DNA from: Lentzea jiangxiensis
GTDB lineage: Bacteria > Actinomycetota > Actinomycetes > Mycobacteriales > Pseudonocardiaceae
Reading direction: 5' to 3'
Length of the DNA stretch: 64,000 nucleotides
Assembly (NCBI RefSeq): GCF_900104175.1
Contig: NZ_FNIX01000009.1
Span: 62,001 to 126,000 of the forward strand
Shown here: positions 8,656 to 17,471 of the stretch, piece by piece
How the letters are laid out: the number at the start of each line of letters is the position of its first letter
How positions within the stretch are numbered: the first letter of the stretch is position 1
Program-made: the position numbers and the translations under genes
Notes under the pieces: model-generated
Told to the model about the DNA's origin: nothing
Database searches by the model: none
What the model saw: the letters and a program-made list of their open reading frames with translations, nothing else

Positions 8656-9485
8656 TCACCGTCCCGGCCGGCTTCGGCGAGGGCCTCGGTGACGGTGCCG
8701 CCGAGTGGGTGGCGAAGCTGCCGAAGCTCGCGACGAAGGCGTGCGCGCACTGGCGGCTCACGCCGGACGGCCCGCTGATGAACGGGTTCTGCGCGATCGT
8801 GCTGCCGGTGCGCCAGGCCGACGGGCACCCGGCCGTGCTCAAGCTGACCTGGGTCGACGAGGAGACCGAGCAAGAACCGCTCGCTCTGCGGGCTTACGAC
8901 GGCAACGGCGCCGTGCGGCTGCTGGACCACGACGCCGAGCTCGGCGCGCTCCTCCTGGAACGCCTCGACCGGCACTCGCTCGACGACGAGCCGATCGACC
9001 TGGCGATCGGCGTGATCGGCGATCTGCTGCGCCGCCACCGCGTGATCGAGGCGCCGGACGGGATCCGCCGCTTCGCCAACGCGCTGGCGGACCACCCCGC
9101 GGTGCCGCGCCCGCTGCTCGACGCGGCCCGCGAGGCCGGGACCAGGCCGATGGGCACGACCCTGGTCAACGAGGACCTGCACTACCAGAACGTGCTGCGC
9201 GGTGACCGCGAACCGTGGCTGGTGATCGACCCGAAGCCGCTGTCCGGCGACCCCGAGTACTGCATGATCCCGTTGCTGTGGAACAGGTTCGACGAGCTGG
9301 ACGGCCGCAAGGGTCTCACCGACCGCTTCCTGGCGATCTGCGACGCCGGTGAGCTGGACGCCGGGAAGGCGCGGGACTGGACGCTGCACCGGGCCGTCGC
9401 CAACTGGATCTGGTGCCTGGAGGAGGACGTCGCCGACCTGGCGGTGATCTGCGCCGAGATCGCTCTGTGGGCGGCCCGTACGTGA
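8652..9485 (+). CDS. aminoglycoside/hydroxyurea kinase-family phosphotransferase
   Basis: 277-residue kinase-like protein of the APH(6)/hydroxyurea-kinase family (streptomycin 6-phosphotransferase relatives). A Lys in HPAVLKLTW (residue 64) should bind ATP phosphates; LLLERLDRHSL is the hinge region; the catalytic loop reads NEDLHYQN (residues 173-180), with the catalytic Asp present but Asn where most relatives have His; VIDPKPLSGDP (192-201) supplies the metal-binding Asp. Coupled by a four-base overlap to the preceding small gene. Resistance is possible but not shown; many family members act on unknown endogenous substrates. Confidence 0.85.
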   Translation: MITVPAGFGEGLGDGAAEWVAKLPKLATKACAHWRLTPDGPLMNGFCAIVLPVRQADGHPAVLKLTWVDEETEQEPLALRAYDGNGAVRLLDHDAELGALLLERLDRHSLDDEPIDLAIGVIGDLLRRHRVIEAPDGIRRFANALADHPAVPRPLLDAAREAGTRPMGTTLVNEDLHYQNVLRGDREPWLVIDPKPLSGDPEYCMIPLLWNRFDELDGRKGLTDRFLAICDAGELDAGKARDWTLHRAVANWIWCLEEDVADLAVICAEIALWAART

Positions 9486-9487
9486 TC

Positions 9488-9493
9488 TAGCCT
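9488..9493 (+). promoter_or_regulatory. -10 hexamer TAGCCT, leaderless start
   Basis: TAGCCT ends six bases before the GTG at 9500. Transcription would begin at or next to the start codon, and no ribosome site exists in that interval. Confidence 0.55.
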
Positions 9494-9499
9494 GGTCCT

Positions 9500-10753
9500 G
9501 TGGTGGCTGTGAACCGGGTTTTCATCGCTCAGCTGGCCGGACTCCCCGTGTTCGGCCCCGACGGCGAACCCGTCGGCAAGGCCCGGGACGTCGTCATCAG
9601 CCTCCGGATCGACCGGCAACCGCCGCGCGTGCTCGGCATGGTCGTCGAGCTGGTGACGCGCCGGCGGATCTTCGTGCCGATGCTGCGGCTCACCTCGATC
9701 GAGCCGAACGCCGTGACGCTCGCGACCGGGTCGGTGAACCTGCGGCCGTTCCACCAGCGCGTCAACGAGGTGCTGGTGATCGGCGAGCTGCTCGACGCGA
9801 AGATCCAACTCGACGACGGCGGCACCGCGGTCGTCGTCGACGCCGCGATGGAGCTCACCCGCACCCGCGACTGGCGCATGGTCCGCGTCGCCGGGCGGGA
9901 GCGCACCGGCCGGTTCAGCCTCAAGGGCCCGGTCCAGGTGTGGAACTGGGAGGACGTCGGCGGCCTGAGCGTCAACGAGATCGCGGGCCAGCCGCAGGGT
10001 GCGCACCAGCTCGTCGCGGTCTTCGAGGGCATGCGCGCGGCGGACGTCGCGCACGCGCTGCACGAGCTGCCTCCCAAGCGCCGCCACGAGGTGGCGGACG
10101 CGCTGGACGACGAACGGCTCGCGGACGTCATCGAGGAACTGTCCGAAGAGGACCAGAAGGACGTCCTGTCGCACCTGGACGAGGAACGCGCCGCGGACGT
10201 CCTGGAGGCGATGAACCCGGACGACGCGGCAGACCTGCTGAGCGAGCTCTCCGAGGGCACCAAGGACCGGCTCCTGGAACTGATGGAACCCGAGGAGTCC
10301 GAACCGGTCCGGCGCCTGCTGGAGTACTCCTACGACACCGCCGGCGGCCTCATGACGCCGGAGCCGATCATCCTCACGCCGGACGCGACGATCGCGGAAG
10401 CGCTGGCACGGGTGCGGAACCCCGACCTCACGCCCGCGCTGGCGTCGATGGTCTTCGTGTGCCGCTCCCCCTCCGCGACGCCGACGGGCCGCTACCTCGG
10501 CTGCGTGCACATCCAGCGGCTGCTGCGCGAACCGCCGTTCGACCTCGTCGCCGGAGTGCTCGACACGGACATGGCGCGCCTGCCCCCGAACGCCTCGCTG
10601 AGCGACGTGACGCGCTACTTCGCGACCTACAACCTGGTGTGCGCCCCGGTGCTCGACGAGGCCGAGCACCTGCTCGGCGCCGTCACCGTGGACGACGTGC
10701 TGGACCACCTGCTGCCGGACAACTGGCGCGAGACGGGACTGAGCCATGCCTGA
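9500..10753 (+). CDS. membrane-less MgtE N-domain/CBS protein with PRC barrel
   Basis: 417 residues, like M. tuberculosis Rv1232c. The N-terminus is a PRC-barrel-like segment (VFGPDGEPVGKARDVVISL); the middle is an MgtE N-terminal superhelix with repeated LHELPPKRRHEVADAL, VIEELSEEDQKDVL and VLEAMNPDDAADLLSEL units; then LEYSYDTAGGLMTPE opens paired CBS motifs. The C-terminal Mg2+ channel domain of true MgtE is absent and no membrane helix is seen, so it cannot transport by itself. It probably senses Mg2+ or nucleotides. Likely leaderless. The next gene (DUF1003 membrane protein) overlaps by eight bases and is the natural partner. Confidence 0.88.
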   Translation: MVAVNRVFIAQLAGLPVFGPDGEPVGKARDVVISLRIDRQPPRVLGMVVELVTRRRIFVPMLRLTSIEPNAVTLATGSVNLRPFHQRVNEVLVIGELLDAKIQLDDGGTAVVVDAAMELTRTRDWRMVRVAGRERTGRFSLKGPVQVWNWEDVGGLSVNEIAGQPQGAHQLVAVFEGMRAADVAHALHELPPKRRHEVADALDDERLADVIEELSEEDQKDVLSHLDEERAADVLEAMNPDDAADLLSELSEGTKDRLLELMEPEESEPVRRLLEYSYDTAGGLMTPEPIILTPDATIAEALARVRNPDLTPALASMVFVCRSPSATPTGRYLGCVHIQRLLREPPFDLVAGVLDTDMARLPPNASLSDVTRYFATYNLVCAPVLDEAEHLLGAVTVDDVLDHLLPDNWRETGLSHA

Positions 10754-11231
10754 AGTACTGCCCCGGCGCAGGCTCGACCAGCCGCGCGAACCGAGGAGCT
10801 TCCGGTTCTCGGTCGACCCGGACGCGTTCGGTCAGCTCTCCGAACGGCTCGCGCGCTTCCTGGGCACCGGCAAGTTCCTGTTCTGGCAGACGTTGCTCGT
10901 CGTCATCTGGATCACGGTGAACCTCGTGGCGGTGTCACTGCAGTGGGACCCGTACCCGTTCATCCTGCTGAACCTGGCCTTCTCGACACAGGCCGCCTAC
11001 GCCGCGCCGCTGATCCTGCTGGCGCAGAACCGGCAGGACGACCGGGACCGGGTGTCGCTGGAGGAGGACCGCAAGCGGGCGGCGCAGACCAAGGCGGACA
11101 CCGAGTACCTGGCGCGCGAACTGGCCGCGGTGCGGCTGGCCCTCGGCGAGGTGGCGACGCGCGACTTCATCCGCGGGGAGCTGGAAAAGCTGGTGAAGGA
11201 GCAGAACAACACGCGCAAAGTCCGGCCTTGA
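10746..11231 (+). CDS. DUF1003 membrane protein
   Basis: 161-residue protein. The basic N-terminus (LPRRRLDQPREPRSF) is followed by a DUF1003 core: FLGTGKFLFWQTLLVVIWITVN as the first helix, WDPYPFILLNLAFSTQAAYAAPLILLAQNRQ as the second helix and family signature, then a charged coiled coil (DRDRVSLEEDRKRAAQTKAD) to the C-terminus. Its ATG lies inside the end of the MgtE-like gene. The pairing of the two is repeated in related actinobacteria (known gene order), so a joint role in divalent-cation homeostasis is inferred. Confidence 0.87.
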   Translation: MPEVLPRRRLDQPREPRSFRFSVDPDAFGQLSERLARFLGTGKFLFWQTLLVVIWITVNLVAVSLQWDPYPFILLNLAFSTQAAYAAPLILLAQNRQDDRDRVSLEEDRKRAAQTKADTEYLARELAAVRLALGEVATRDFIRGELEKLVKEQNNTRKVRP

Positions 11232-11255
11232 CGCCGCGGGACGCGACGGGCCGGC

Positions 11256-11654
11256 TCACGGCCTGACGCGGCCGCTCTCCACCAGGTCGTTCAGCACGTC
11301 GTGGATCGCGGGAGCCGTCTCGGCGTGCGCGCGGTACTCGTCGCGCGTCACCCAGGTCAGCTCGGCGATCTCGCCGGTGGGCCGCGGCGTGCCGAGCAGC
11401 TGTGCGGTGAAGCAGGTCATGTCGACGACCGCGCCTTCGCCCTCGCCGTACGCGGGTGCGACGTAGCGCTTCAGCTCGGCGGGATCGCGAGCCTCGACGC
11501 CCAGTTCTTCCGAGACCTCCCGGCGGAGCGCCTCGACCGGTGTCTCGTCGGGCTCGATCTTGCCGCCGGGGAGGTAGAAGGCCTTCTTGTTGCGTGAGCG
11601 CACAACGAGGAGGCGGCCAGCCTCGACGTGCACGAGTCCCACCACCGTGATCAC
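11256..11654 (-). CDS. Nudix hydrolase
   Basis: 132-residue Nudix hydrolase. The Nudix box runs from GGKIEPDETPVEALRREV to SEELGV, with the full G-x5-E-x7-RE-x2-EE-x-G pattern. Substrate is unknown; single-domain enzymes of this size often clean oxidised or dinucleoside nucleotides. The chosen GTG overlaps the stop of the MarR gene by four bases (GTGA), giving a two-gene operon; starting further upstream would lie inside the MarR gene. Confidence 0.87.
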   Translation of the reverse strand: MITVVGLVHVEAGRLLVVRSRNKKAFYLPGGKIEPDETPVEALRREVSEELGVEARDPAELKRYVAPAYGEGEGAVVDMTCFTAQLLGTPRPTGEIAELTWVTRDEYRAHAETAPAIHDVLNDLVESGRVRP

Positions 11655-12118
11655 GGGAACACGTCGTCCGCTGCCAGGCGGTCGCACGTGCGGCCGAAGG
11701 CCTCGAGCTCGCCGGGGCCGAAGCTCTCCCCGAAGTGCTCGGCGACACCGGTCAGGTGGGTGGTGGAAGCGCTGCGCAGACGTTCGGCGCCCAGCGGTGT
11801 GAGCACGGCCACGATGCCGCGTCCGTCACCGTCTGCGCGTTCGCGACCGACGAGGCCCGCGCGTTCCAGGCGGTCCACGAGGCGGGTCACGCCAGAGCGG
11901 GACAGCAGGACGGCGTCGGCCAGCTCGGTCATGCGCATGCGCGTGGAAGGCGACTCGGCCAGTTGGACCAGCACGTCGTACGCCGCGAGCGATAGGCGCT
12001 GCTCAGCAATCAGTTCGGCCTCGAGGACCCTCGTGATCCGTGCATGCGCGCGGAGGAACGATCGCCACACCCCTAGCTCGACACGGGTGGGCAACCGGGA
12101 ACTACCCGATTCCGGCAC
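11651..12118 (-). CDS. MarR-family transcriptional regulator
   Basis: About 155 residues with a MarR winged helix: WRSFLRAHARITRVLEAELI (dimerisation helix), LSLAAYDVLVQLAESP, the recognition helix MTELADAVLLSRSGVTRLVDRL, the wing RERADGDGRGIVAVLTPLG, and the C-terminal helix. It presumably regulates itself and the coupled Nudix gene. The start is uncertain: the GTG at 12118 has no ribosome site, and the frame is open for much longer upstream without MarR-like sequence. Divergent from mrp, with about 100 bases between. Confidence 0.82.
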   Translation of the reverse strand: MPESGSSRLPTRVELGVWRSFLRAHARITRVLEAELIAEQRLSLAAYDVLVQLAESPSTRMRMTELADAVLLSRSGVTRLVDRLERAGLVGRERADGDGRGIVAVLTPLGAERLRSASTTHLTGVAEHFGESFGPGELEAFGRTCDRLAADDVFP

Positions 12119-12209
12119 GGGCGTCGATGTTACGGACAGCGTCCACTCCGCTACGACCTGGCCCTGCGCTGGAAAGTGACCGGCCGGTAGGACGGCCCTG
12201 AACCGGACG

Positions 12210-12215
12210 TAGCAT
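12210..12215 (+). promoter_or_regulatory. -10 hexamer TAGCAT of mrp, leaderless start
   Basis: TAGCAT, then six bases, then the GTG of mrp (12222). Spacing places the transcription start at the GTG. Confidence 0.6.
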
Positions 12216-12221
12216 GGATCG

Positions 12222-13367
12222 GTGACCACCACGCAGCCCCTCCCCACCGTCGAGGACGTCCGCAAGGCGCTCGCCGGTGTGCAGGACCCCGAGATCCGCC
12301 GCCCGATCACCGAGATCGGCATGGTCAAGGACGTCGAGGTCGGCGCGGACGGTGCCGTTGTGGTCGGCGTCTTCCTGACCGTCGCCGGGTGCCCGATGCG
12401 CGACAAGATCACGGCCGACGTCACCACCGCGGTCTCCGCCCTCGACGGCGTGTCGTCGGTCCGGGTGGACCTCGACGTGATGAGCGACGCCCAGCGCACC
12501 GAGCTGCGCAAGACGCTGCGCGGCGGCACCGAGGAGCCGGTCATCCCGTTCGCCCAGCCGGGCTCGCTGACGCGCGTGTACTGCGTCGCGTCCGGCAAGG
12601 GCGGCGTCGGCAAGTCCTCGGTGACCGTGAACCTCGCGGTGGCGATGGCGGCCCGCGGCCTGTCGGTCGGCATCGTCGACGCGGACATCTACGGCCACTC
12701 GATCCCGCGCATGCTCGGCGTGGACGGCCGTCCCACCCAGGTCGAGAAGATGATCATGCCGCCGCAGTCGCACGGCGTGAAGGTCATCTCGATCGGCATG
12801 TTCACGCCCGGCAACACCCCGGTCGTGTGGCGCGGGCCGATGCTGCACCGGGCGCTGCAGCAGTTCCTCGCGGACGTGTTCTGGGGCGACCTCGACGTGC
12901 TGCTGCTCGACCTGCCGCCCGGTACCGGCGACGTCGCGATCTCCGTGGCGCAGCTCGTGCCGAACGCGGAGATCCTGGTCGTGACGACGCCGCAGCAGGC
13001 CGCCGCCGAGGTGGCCGAGCGAGCCGGGTCGATCGCGCTGCAGACCCGTCAGCGGGTCGCGGGCGTCATCGAGAACATGTCGTGGCTCGAGATGCCCGAC
13101 GGCTCGCGCATGGAGGTCTTCGGTTCCGGTGGCGGCGAGGCCGTCGCGGAGTCGCTGTCGAAGGCGATCGGGTCCGAGGTGCCGCTGCTCGGCCAGGTGC
13201 CGCTCGACCCGCGCCTGCGGGAGAACGGCGACACCGGCACGCCGATCGTGAAGGCCGTGCCGGACTCGGCCGCCGCGCAGGTGCTGTCCGAGGTGGCGAC
13301 GAAGCTGAGCGTGCGGTCGCGCGGCCTGGCCGGCCGGCTGCTGAACGTCTCCCCCGCCGGCCGCTAG
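12222..13367 (+). CDS. mrp: Mrp/ApbC-family iron-sulfur carrier ATPase
   Basis: 381-residue Mrp/NBP35-family P-loop ATPase that loads or transfers Fe-S clusters in the cytoplasm. Residues 1-100 form a DUF59/MIP18 domain (VEDVRKALAGVQDPEIRRP, with a Cys in VAGCPMRDKI); then the deviant Walker A SGKGGVGKSS (near residue 124), IVDADIYGHSIPRMLG, and LLLDLPPGTGD as Walker B. The CPxC cysteines used by enteric ApbC are not visible where expected (ENMSWLEMPDGSRMEVFG). Probably leaderless. A strong bidirectional terminator separates it from tatB. Confidence 0.93.
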   Translation: MTTTQPLPTVEDVRKALAGVQDPEIRRPITEIGMVKDVEVGADGAVVVGVFLTVAGCPMRDKITADVTTAVSALDGVSSVRVDLDVMSDAQRTELRKTLRGGTEEPVIPFAQPGSLTRVYCVASGKGGVGKSSVTVNLAVAMAARGLSVGIVDADIYGHSIPRMLGVDGRPTQVEKMIMPPQSHGVKVISIGMFTPGNTPVVWRGPMLHRALQQFLADVFWGDLDVLLLDLPPGTGDVAISVAQLVPNAEILVVTTPQQAAAEVAERAGSIALQTRQRVAGVIENMSWLEMPDGSRMEVFGSGGGEAVAESLSKAIGSEVPLLGQVPLDPRLRENGDTGTPIVKAVPDSAAAQVLSEVATKLSVRSRGLAGRLLNVSPAGR

Positions 13368-13383
13368 AGCCGGTTCCCGGCAC

Positions 13384-13426
13384 GGAGAAGGGGCCCTGCC
13401 GAGCGAGTCGGCGGGGCCCCTTCTCC
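13384..13426. terminator. bidirectional hairpin between mrp and tatB
   Basis: GGAGAAGGGGCCC at 13384-13396 pairs exactly with 13414-13426; an inner GCCGA/TCGGC extension gives a stem of about 19 pairs around a five-base loop. It lies between convergent mrp and tatB and can serve both strands. Confidence 0.9.
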
Positions 13427-13432
13427 ACGAGC

Positions 13433-13810
13433 TCAGGTGGCGTCCGGGTCGTACGGCGGCCGCTCGCCCGGCGCGAGCGGGCGCTGCTCGGCCGCGGGCG
13501 GGGTCGAGGGCGTCGGGTAGCCGTTCGACTTGGTCGTCGGCTCCGGGTCTTCGAACAGGTGCTTGGCCACCGCGCGCTTCGGGTCGAAGTTGCGCAGCTC
13601 GCGCAGGTCCTCGAGGGGCTTGCGGAGCTGTTCGAACTCCGGGCCCATCTCCTGCTTGAGCTGTTCGCGGGCGCCGGTCGCGTACTCGCGGACCTGGCGG
13701 ACCGTCTTGCCGAGCCACGCCGCGGCGGACGGCAGGCGTTCGGGCCCCAGGATGAAGAGACCCGCGACCACGATGATGAGGATCTCCACCCATCCGATGC
13801 TGTCGAACAC
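13433..13810 (-). CDS. tatB: Sec-independent translocase TatB
   Basis: 125-residue TatB of the twin-arginine translocon. The N-terminal helix ([20 protein letters not shown]) ends in the conserved LGPERLP hinge, followed by an amphipathic helix ([23 protein letters not shown]) and a charged, Pro-rich tail. Last gene of the sigE-rseA-htrA-tatB cluster, 17 bases after htrA, an arrangement shared with mycobacteria. tatA and tatC are not in the window. Confidence 0.93.
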   Translation of the reverse strand: MFDSIGWVEILIIVVAGLFILGPERLPSAAAWLGKTVRQVREYATGAREQLKQEMGPEFEQLRKPLEDLRELRNFDPKRAVAKHLFEDPEPTTKSNGYPTPSTPPAAEQRPLAPGERPPYDPDAT

Positions 13811-13827
13811 GGGCCCCAGCCTACTTG

Positions 13828-15348
13828 TCAGTCGCTCTTCAGCGTCACGTCGAGTTTGAGCTCACGGCCCTGCCTGGCGAGCACGACCTGCACGGTTTCG
13901 CCGATTTCGCGCTCCCTGACCGCTACGACCAGTTCGGCGGCGTTGCGGACCACGCGGTCGCCCACCTTGGTGATCACGTCGCCCTCCTGGATGCCGGCGG
14001 CGGCCGCGGCACCTCCCGCGGGGACGTTCTGGACCTGGGCGCCCTCGGATGTCTCGGCGGACACGCTCTTCACGTTGACGTTCATGTCCGCGTGCTTCAC
14101 CGAGCCGTTGCGGATCAGCTCCTGGCTGATCTTGCGGGCCTGGTTGCCGGAGATCGCGAAGCCGAGGCCGACGGAGCCGCCCGTCTCGGTGCGGATCGAC
14201 GAGTTGATGCCGACCAGGGCGCCGCGCGAGTCGACGAGCGCACCACCCGAGTTGCCCGGGTTGATCGCGGCGTCGGTCTGGATGGCGTCGTAGGTGACCT
14301 GCGGGCCGCCGTTCTCGCCCGCCGCCGTCACGGGGCGGTGCAGCGCGGAGACGATGCCCTCGGTGACGGTGTTGGAGAGCTGCAGCGGCGAGCCGATGGC
14401 GATCACGCTGTCGCCCACCTGGAGCTCGTCGGAGTTGCCGAACTGCAGGACGGTCGGGTTGGTGACCTCGACCTTGATGACGGCGAGGTCGGTCTTCGGG
14501 TCGCGGCCGACGACGCGGGCCTGGGCTCGGGTGCCGTCGGTGAAGATGGCGCTGAGCTTGGCCGACGTGTCCTGGGCCGCGGGGGCCACGACGTGGTCGT
14601 TGGTCAGGACGTAGCCGCCGCCGTCGATGACGACTCCGGAGCCGACGCCCGCGACGTTGGCCCCCTTGAACTCGATGGAGACCACGCTCGGGGTCACGCG
14701 CTTCGCGATGTCGGAGATCGAGCCGGCCGGGCGTTCCTTGCCTTCGGCGACCTCGGCGAGGGTCACGGTGGAGTCGGTCAGCGGGTTGCCCGCGCGGCCG
14801 ATCAGCCAGCCGACGAGACCGCCGACCGCGCCGAGCACCAGCGCGACCGTCAGCAGCAGCGCGAGGGCCGCCGGCTTCACGCGGCGGCCGAAGAGCAGTT
14901 CCGGAACGCTCAGCTGCGGGCCGGGCCCGGGCTTGCGCTCGGGTTCGCCGGGAGGTTCCTCGCCGACGGCGGGCGGGCCGATCACGGCGCCGGACGCCGG
15001 GTCGCGCCACGGGTCACCCGCGGGCTTGTCGCCCCAGAAGACCGGGTCGATGTCCGGGTCGGGGCTGGAGGTGGGCTGCGGCGGGCGTTGCAGCAGTTCC
15101 GAGGAGCCCTGGCGGCCGAACGCCGTCACGAGGGACTCCGGGGGCGGCGGCGCCGTCTGGAGCTGGGGCGCGGGCACGTCCCGCGAGGCGAACGCCCCGG
15201 CGACGCCGGCGGGACGGCCGAAGGCGGTCGCGTGCGCGGGGTCCACCGGCGGCTGCACCAAGGGACGGGGCCGGAGCCTGCGGTGCGCTCCGTCGTCCAC
15301 CCCGGAAACGGGTGTGGACGTCTGGCCGTTGGGCGACTGCTGGCTCAT
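13828..15348 (-). CDS. htrA: HtrA/DegP-family serine protease
   Basis: 506-residue membrane-anchored periplasmic-side protease. A long Pro-rich cytoplasmic N-terminus (about 155 residues) precedes one membrane helix ([20 protein letters not shown]). The trypsin-like domain carries the triad: His in YVLTNDHVV, Asp in [10 protein letters not shown], Ser in [12 protein letters not shown] single PDZ domain follows ([20 protein letters not shown]). Within the SigE cluster it probably degrades misfolded exported proteins and may participate in cleavage-dependent control of the anti-sigma factor, as in mycobacteria. Confidence 0.94.
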   Translation of the reverse strand: MSQQSPNGQTSTPVSGVDDGAHRRLRPRPLVQPPVDPAHATAFGRPAGVAGAFASRDVPAPQLQTAPPPPESLVTAFGRQGSSELLQRPPQPTSSPDPDIDPVFWGDKPAGDPWRDPASGAVIGPPAVGEEPPGEPERKPGPGPQLSVPELLFGRRVKPAALALLLTVALVLGAVGGLVGWLIGRAGNPLTDSTVTLAEVAEGKERPAGSISDIAKRVTPSVVSIEFKGANVAGVGSGVVIDGGGYVLTNDHVVAPAAQDTSAKLSAIFTDGTRAQARVVGRDPKTDLAVIKVEVTNPTVLQFGNSDELQVGDSVIAIGSPLQLSNTVTEGIVSALHRPVTAAGENGGPQVTYDAIQTDAAINPGNSGGALVDSRGALVGINSSIRTETGGSVGLGFAISGNQARKISQELIRNGSVKHADMNVNVKSVSAETSEGAQVQNVPAGGAAAAAGIQEGDVITKVGDRVVRNAAELVVAVREREIGETVQVVLARQGRELKLDVTLKSD

Positions 15349-15414
15349 CTCTCCCCGAGTTTTTCCGCTAGGAGTGCTGAACCACAGCGTGCCTCACGAA
15401 CAGTGAAATGACTG

Positions 15415-15945
15415 TCAGGGAGTGGTGGCGAAGACCGCGCCGGCCTTCTGCGGCGCGGCGGGCGCGGGCGGGGCCTCGCTCTCCGGCGTGGTGAACGCGA
15501 GCGCGCCGAGCAGCATGCCGCTCACGACGACGCCGGCACCCTGGCGGGCGCGGCGGCCGTTGAACCAGCCGTTGCTGCCCAGGGGTCTGGACGACCCCAG
15601 CACCGGCCCGGCACCGAACGCGGGCTTGTCCGTGCGCTGGACGGCGACGAACTGGCCGTCCTCGGTGATCGCGAGCCCGTCCGGGGCGGACGGCAGCTCG
15701 ACCTCCTGGGGAATGGCACCGAGCCTGTCCAGCAGCGACGCCGGCGCCGTGGGCGTCGAGGCGGTGCGCACCGCGGCGCGCGCCTGCTGCTGGGTGTAGG
15801 CCTCGAAGGCGCAGAAGCCGCACCGCTGGATGTGCGCCGAGGCCCGTTCGTGGGCGGTCGGGGAAAGCTCCCCGTCCACGAACGCGACCACGGCGTCCAG
15901 CGCTAGGTGCTGCTCAGGCAGTCCCCAACCACGGAGGTCGGTCAT
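15415..15945 (-). CDS. rseA: zinc-binding anti-sigma factor RseA
   Basis: 176-residue anti-sigma factor for the SigE-type sigma encoded immediately upstream. The N-terminal ZAS domain shows the H-x3-C-x2-C motif in [11 protein letters not shown] (near residues 38-46), which binds zinc and clamps the sigma factor. A long linker and a weakly hydrophobic stretch ([16 protein letters not shown]) follow; whether it spans the membrane is unclear. The ATG overlaps the sigE stop by four bases (ATGA), ensuring stoichiometric synthesis. Confidence 0.9.
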   Translation of the reverse strand: MTDLRGWGLPEQHLALDAVVAFVDGELSPTAHERASAHIQRCGFCAFEAYTQQQARAAVRTASTPTAPASLLDRLGAIPQEVELPSAPDGLAITEDGQFVAVQRTDKPAFGAGPVLGSSRPLGSNGWFNGRRARQGAGVVVSGMLLGALAFTTPESEAPPAPAAPQKAGAVFATTP

Positions 15946-16544
15946 GCAGAGTCCTCCAGCAACGATTCCTGACGACGGCGTTCGAGAGCGGCCTTCAGGG
16001 CCTGGCGGCCCCGGTGGATCCTGCTCCTCACGGTACCCATCTTGACCCCGAGCGTGGCACCGATCTCCTCGTAGGAGAGCCCTTCCACGTCGCAGAGCAC
16101 GACCGCGGCGCGGAACTCCGGCGGGAGCTCGTCCAGCGCGGCCTGCAGGTCGGGGTCGAGGTGGTTCTCGTCGTAGATCTCCTCGGGGGACAGGTCGTCG
16201 CCCTCGAGGCGGTCGTTGTCCTCGGGCAGCGCCTCCATGCGGACACGGCTGCGACGGCGGGCCATGTCGAGGAAGAGGTTGGTGGTGATGCGGTGCAGCC
16301 ACCCCTCGAAGGTGCCCGGCTTGTACGACGCGAGTGAGCGGAAGACGCGGATGAACGTCTCCTGCGTCAGGTCCTCGGCGTCGTGCTGGTTGCCGGTCAG
16401 GCGGTACGCGAGCCGGTAGACCCTGTCCGCGTGCTCGCGGACGATGGAGTCCCACGAAGGCGGCGTCCAGTCGGCCGTCTCGATGGGCGCGACGGCCTCC
16501 GGCGAACTCGACTGCGTGCGCATCAGGTGTTTCGGCACCTCCAT
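15942..16544 (-). CDS. sigE: ECF sigma factor SigE
   Basis: About 200-residue extracytoplasmic-function sigma factor. Region 2 is nearly identical to mycobacterial Sig[21 protein letters not shown], then [11 protein letters not shown], with [20 protein letters not shown] as 2.4; region 4 contains [20 protein letters not shown] and [19 protein letters not shown]. It directs transcription on envelope stress and heads the rseA-htrA-tatB cluster. The start is uncertain: ATG at 16544 is used here, ATG at 16523 is equally possible, and the frame is open to 16721. Mycobacterial sigE also uses several starts. Confidence 0.93.
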   Translation of the reverse strand: MEVPKHLMRTQSSSPEAVAPIETADWTPPSWDSIVREHADRVYRLAYRLTGNQHDAEDLTQETFIRVFRSLASYKPGTFEGWLHRITTNLFLDMARRRSRVRMEALPEDNDRLEGDDLSPEEIYDENHLDPDLQAALDELPPEFRAAVVLCDVEGLSYEEIGATLGVKMGTVRSRIHRGRQALKAALERRRQESLLEDSA

Positions 16545-16728
16545 GTGGGCCGCCCGGCGACCCTCGTGCGGCTCAACGGACGGCGGGTCCGGCTTGTTCC
16601 CGACCAGAGCCTGGCTTCTTGCCTCTGTACCTTCTCCTGCCCGCTTTAAACGATCGTGAGAGAGGGCTGAGAGCACCCTGAGAATCTCGGTTCGGGCCGC
16701 GTTCACCCGTTTTGGGCACAAGGGGCAC

Positions 16729-16734
16729 TAGCCT
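16729..16734 (+). promoter_or_regulatory. -10 hexamer TAGCCT before the O-methyltransferase
   Basis: TAGCCT lies eight bases upstream of the GTG at 16743, with no ribosome site between; a leaderless start is likely. The 200-base interval 16545-16742 must also hold the divergent sigE promoter. Confidence 0.5.
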
Positions 16735-16742
16735 GCTTACCC

Positions 16743-17375
16743 GTGACCTCGGAATCGGCCCTGCGGGAGTACGTCGAGCAGTACCTCCCCGAGGACGACG
16801 TGCACCTGGCGGCGCGCGCACGCGGCCAGGAACTGGGCTGCGTGCCCATCGGCGCGGGTGGAGGCGCCGCACTGCGGTTCCTCGCGACCGCACTCCAGGC
16901 CCGCGCGGTGGTCGAGATCGGCACCGGAGCGGGCACCAGCGGCCTCTACCTCCTGGCGGGGATGCCCAGGTCGGGAATCCTGACCTCGATCGACGTGGAC
17001 CCCGACCACCAGCGCGCCGCCCGCGAGGCCTACGCGGCCGCCGGCGTCTCGCCCTCGCGCACCCGCCTGATCATGGGCAAGGCGCTGGAGGTCCTGCCGA
17101 GGCTCACCGACGCCGCGTACGACCTCGTCTTCGTGGACGCCTACAAGCCGGAGTACCCGCAGTACCTCGAACACGGGGTCCGCATGCTGCGGCCGGGCGG
17201 CGTCATCGCGTTCGACAACGTCCTGTGGCACGGCGCCGTCGTCGACCACACCAAGCGCGACGAGTCGACCCAGGCGATGCGGGACATCGCGCGGCTGGTC
17301 AAGGAGGACGACCGGCTCGTGCCCGTCATCCTGCCGCTGGGTGACGGCCTGCTCGTGGCCGCGCGGCGCCCATGA
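16743..17375 (+). CDS. class I SAM-dependent O-methyltransferase
   Basis: 210-residue methyltransferase of the caffeoyl-CoA/catechol O-methyltransferase type, like M. tuberculosis Rv1220c, which also neighbours sigE. Motifs: ARARGQELGCVPIGAGGGAAL, the SAM loop VVEIGTGAGTSGLYLL, ILTSIDVDPDHQRAA, the metal-binding VFVDAYKPEY and FDNVLWHGAV. Mg2+-dependent methylation of a catechol-like hydroxyl is the family reaction; the natural substrate is unknown. Convergent with glgC, with a 96-base gap that shows no hairpin of note. Confidence 0.9.
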   Translation: MTSESALREYVEQYLPEDDVHLAARARGQELGCVPIGAGGGAALRFLATALQARAVVEIGTGAGTSGLYLLAGMPRSGILTSIDVDPDHQRAAREAYAAAGVSPSRTRLIMGKALEVLPRLTDAAYDLVFVDAYKPEYPQYLEHGVRMLRPGGVIAFDNVLWHGAVVDHTKRDESTQAMRDIARLVKEDDRLVPVILPLGDGLLVAARRP

Positions 17376-17471
17376 GAACCGGACGGTGTCCTGCGGCGGT
17401 CATCGCGGCGAACGAGCCCCATCCCGAGGGTCAGGACGACGTGAAGCCGACCGGCTGCTGACGCCGGGAGC

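Noticed and set aside
9240-9500. Mg2+ riboswitch upstream of the MgtE-like gene
   Set aside because: The upstream sequence is the coding end of the kinase gene and the start is apparently leaderless.
9182-10747. Long minus-strand open frame over the MgtE-like gene
   Set aside because: High-GC antisense shadow: biased Arg/His/Val composition, no motifs, and the plus-strand frame has clear domains.
13825-15411. Long plus-strand open frame opposite htrA
   Set aside because: Low-complexity Gly/Arg/Asp translation with no family features; htrA catalytic triad is on the other strand.
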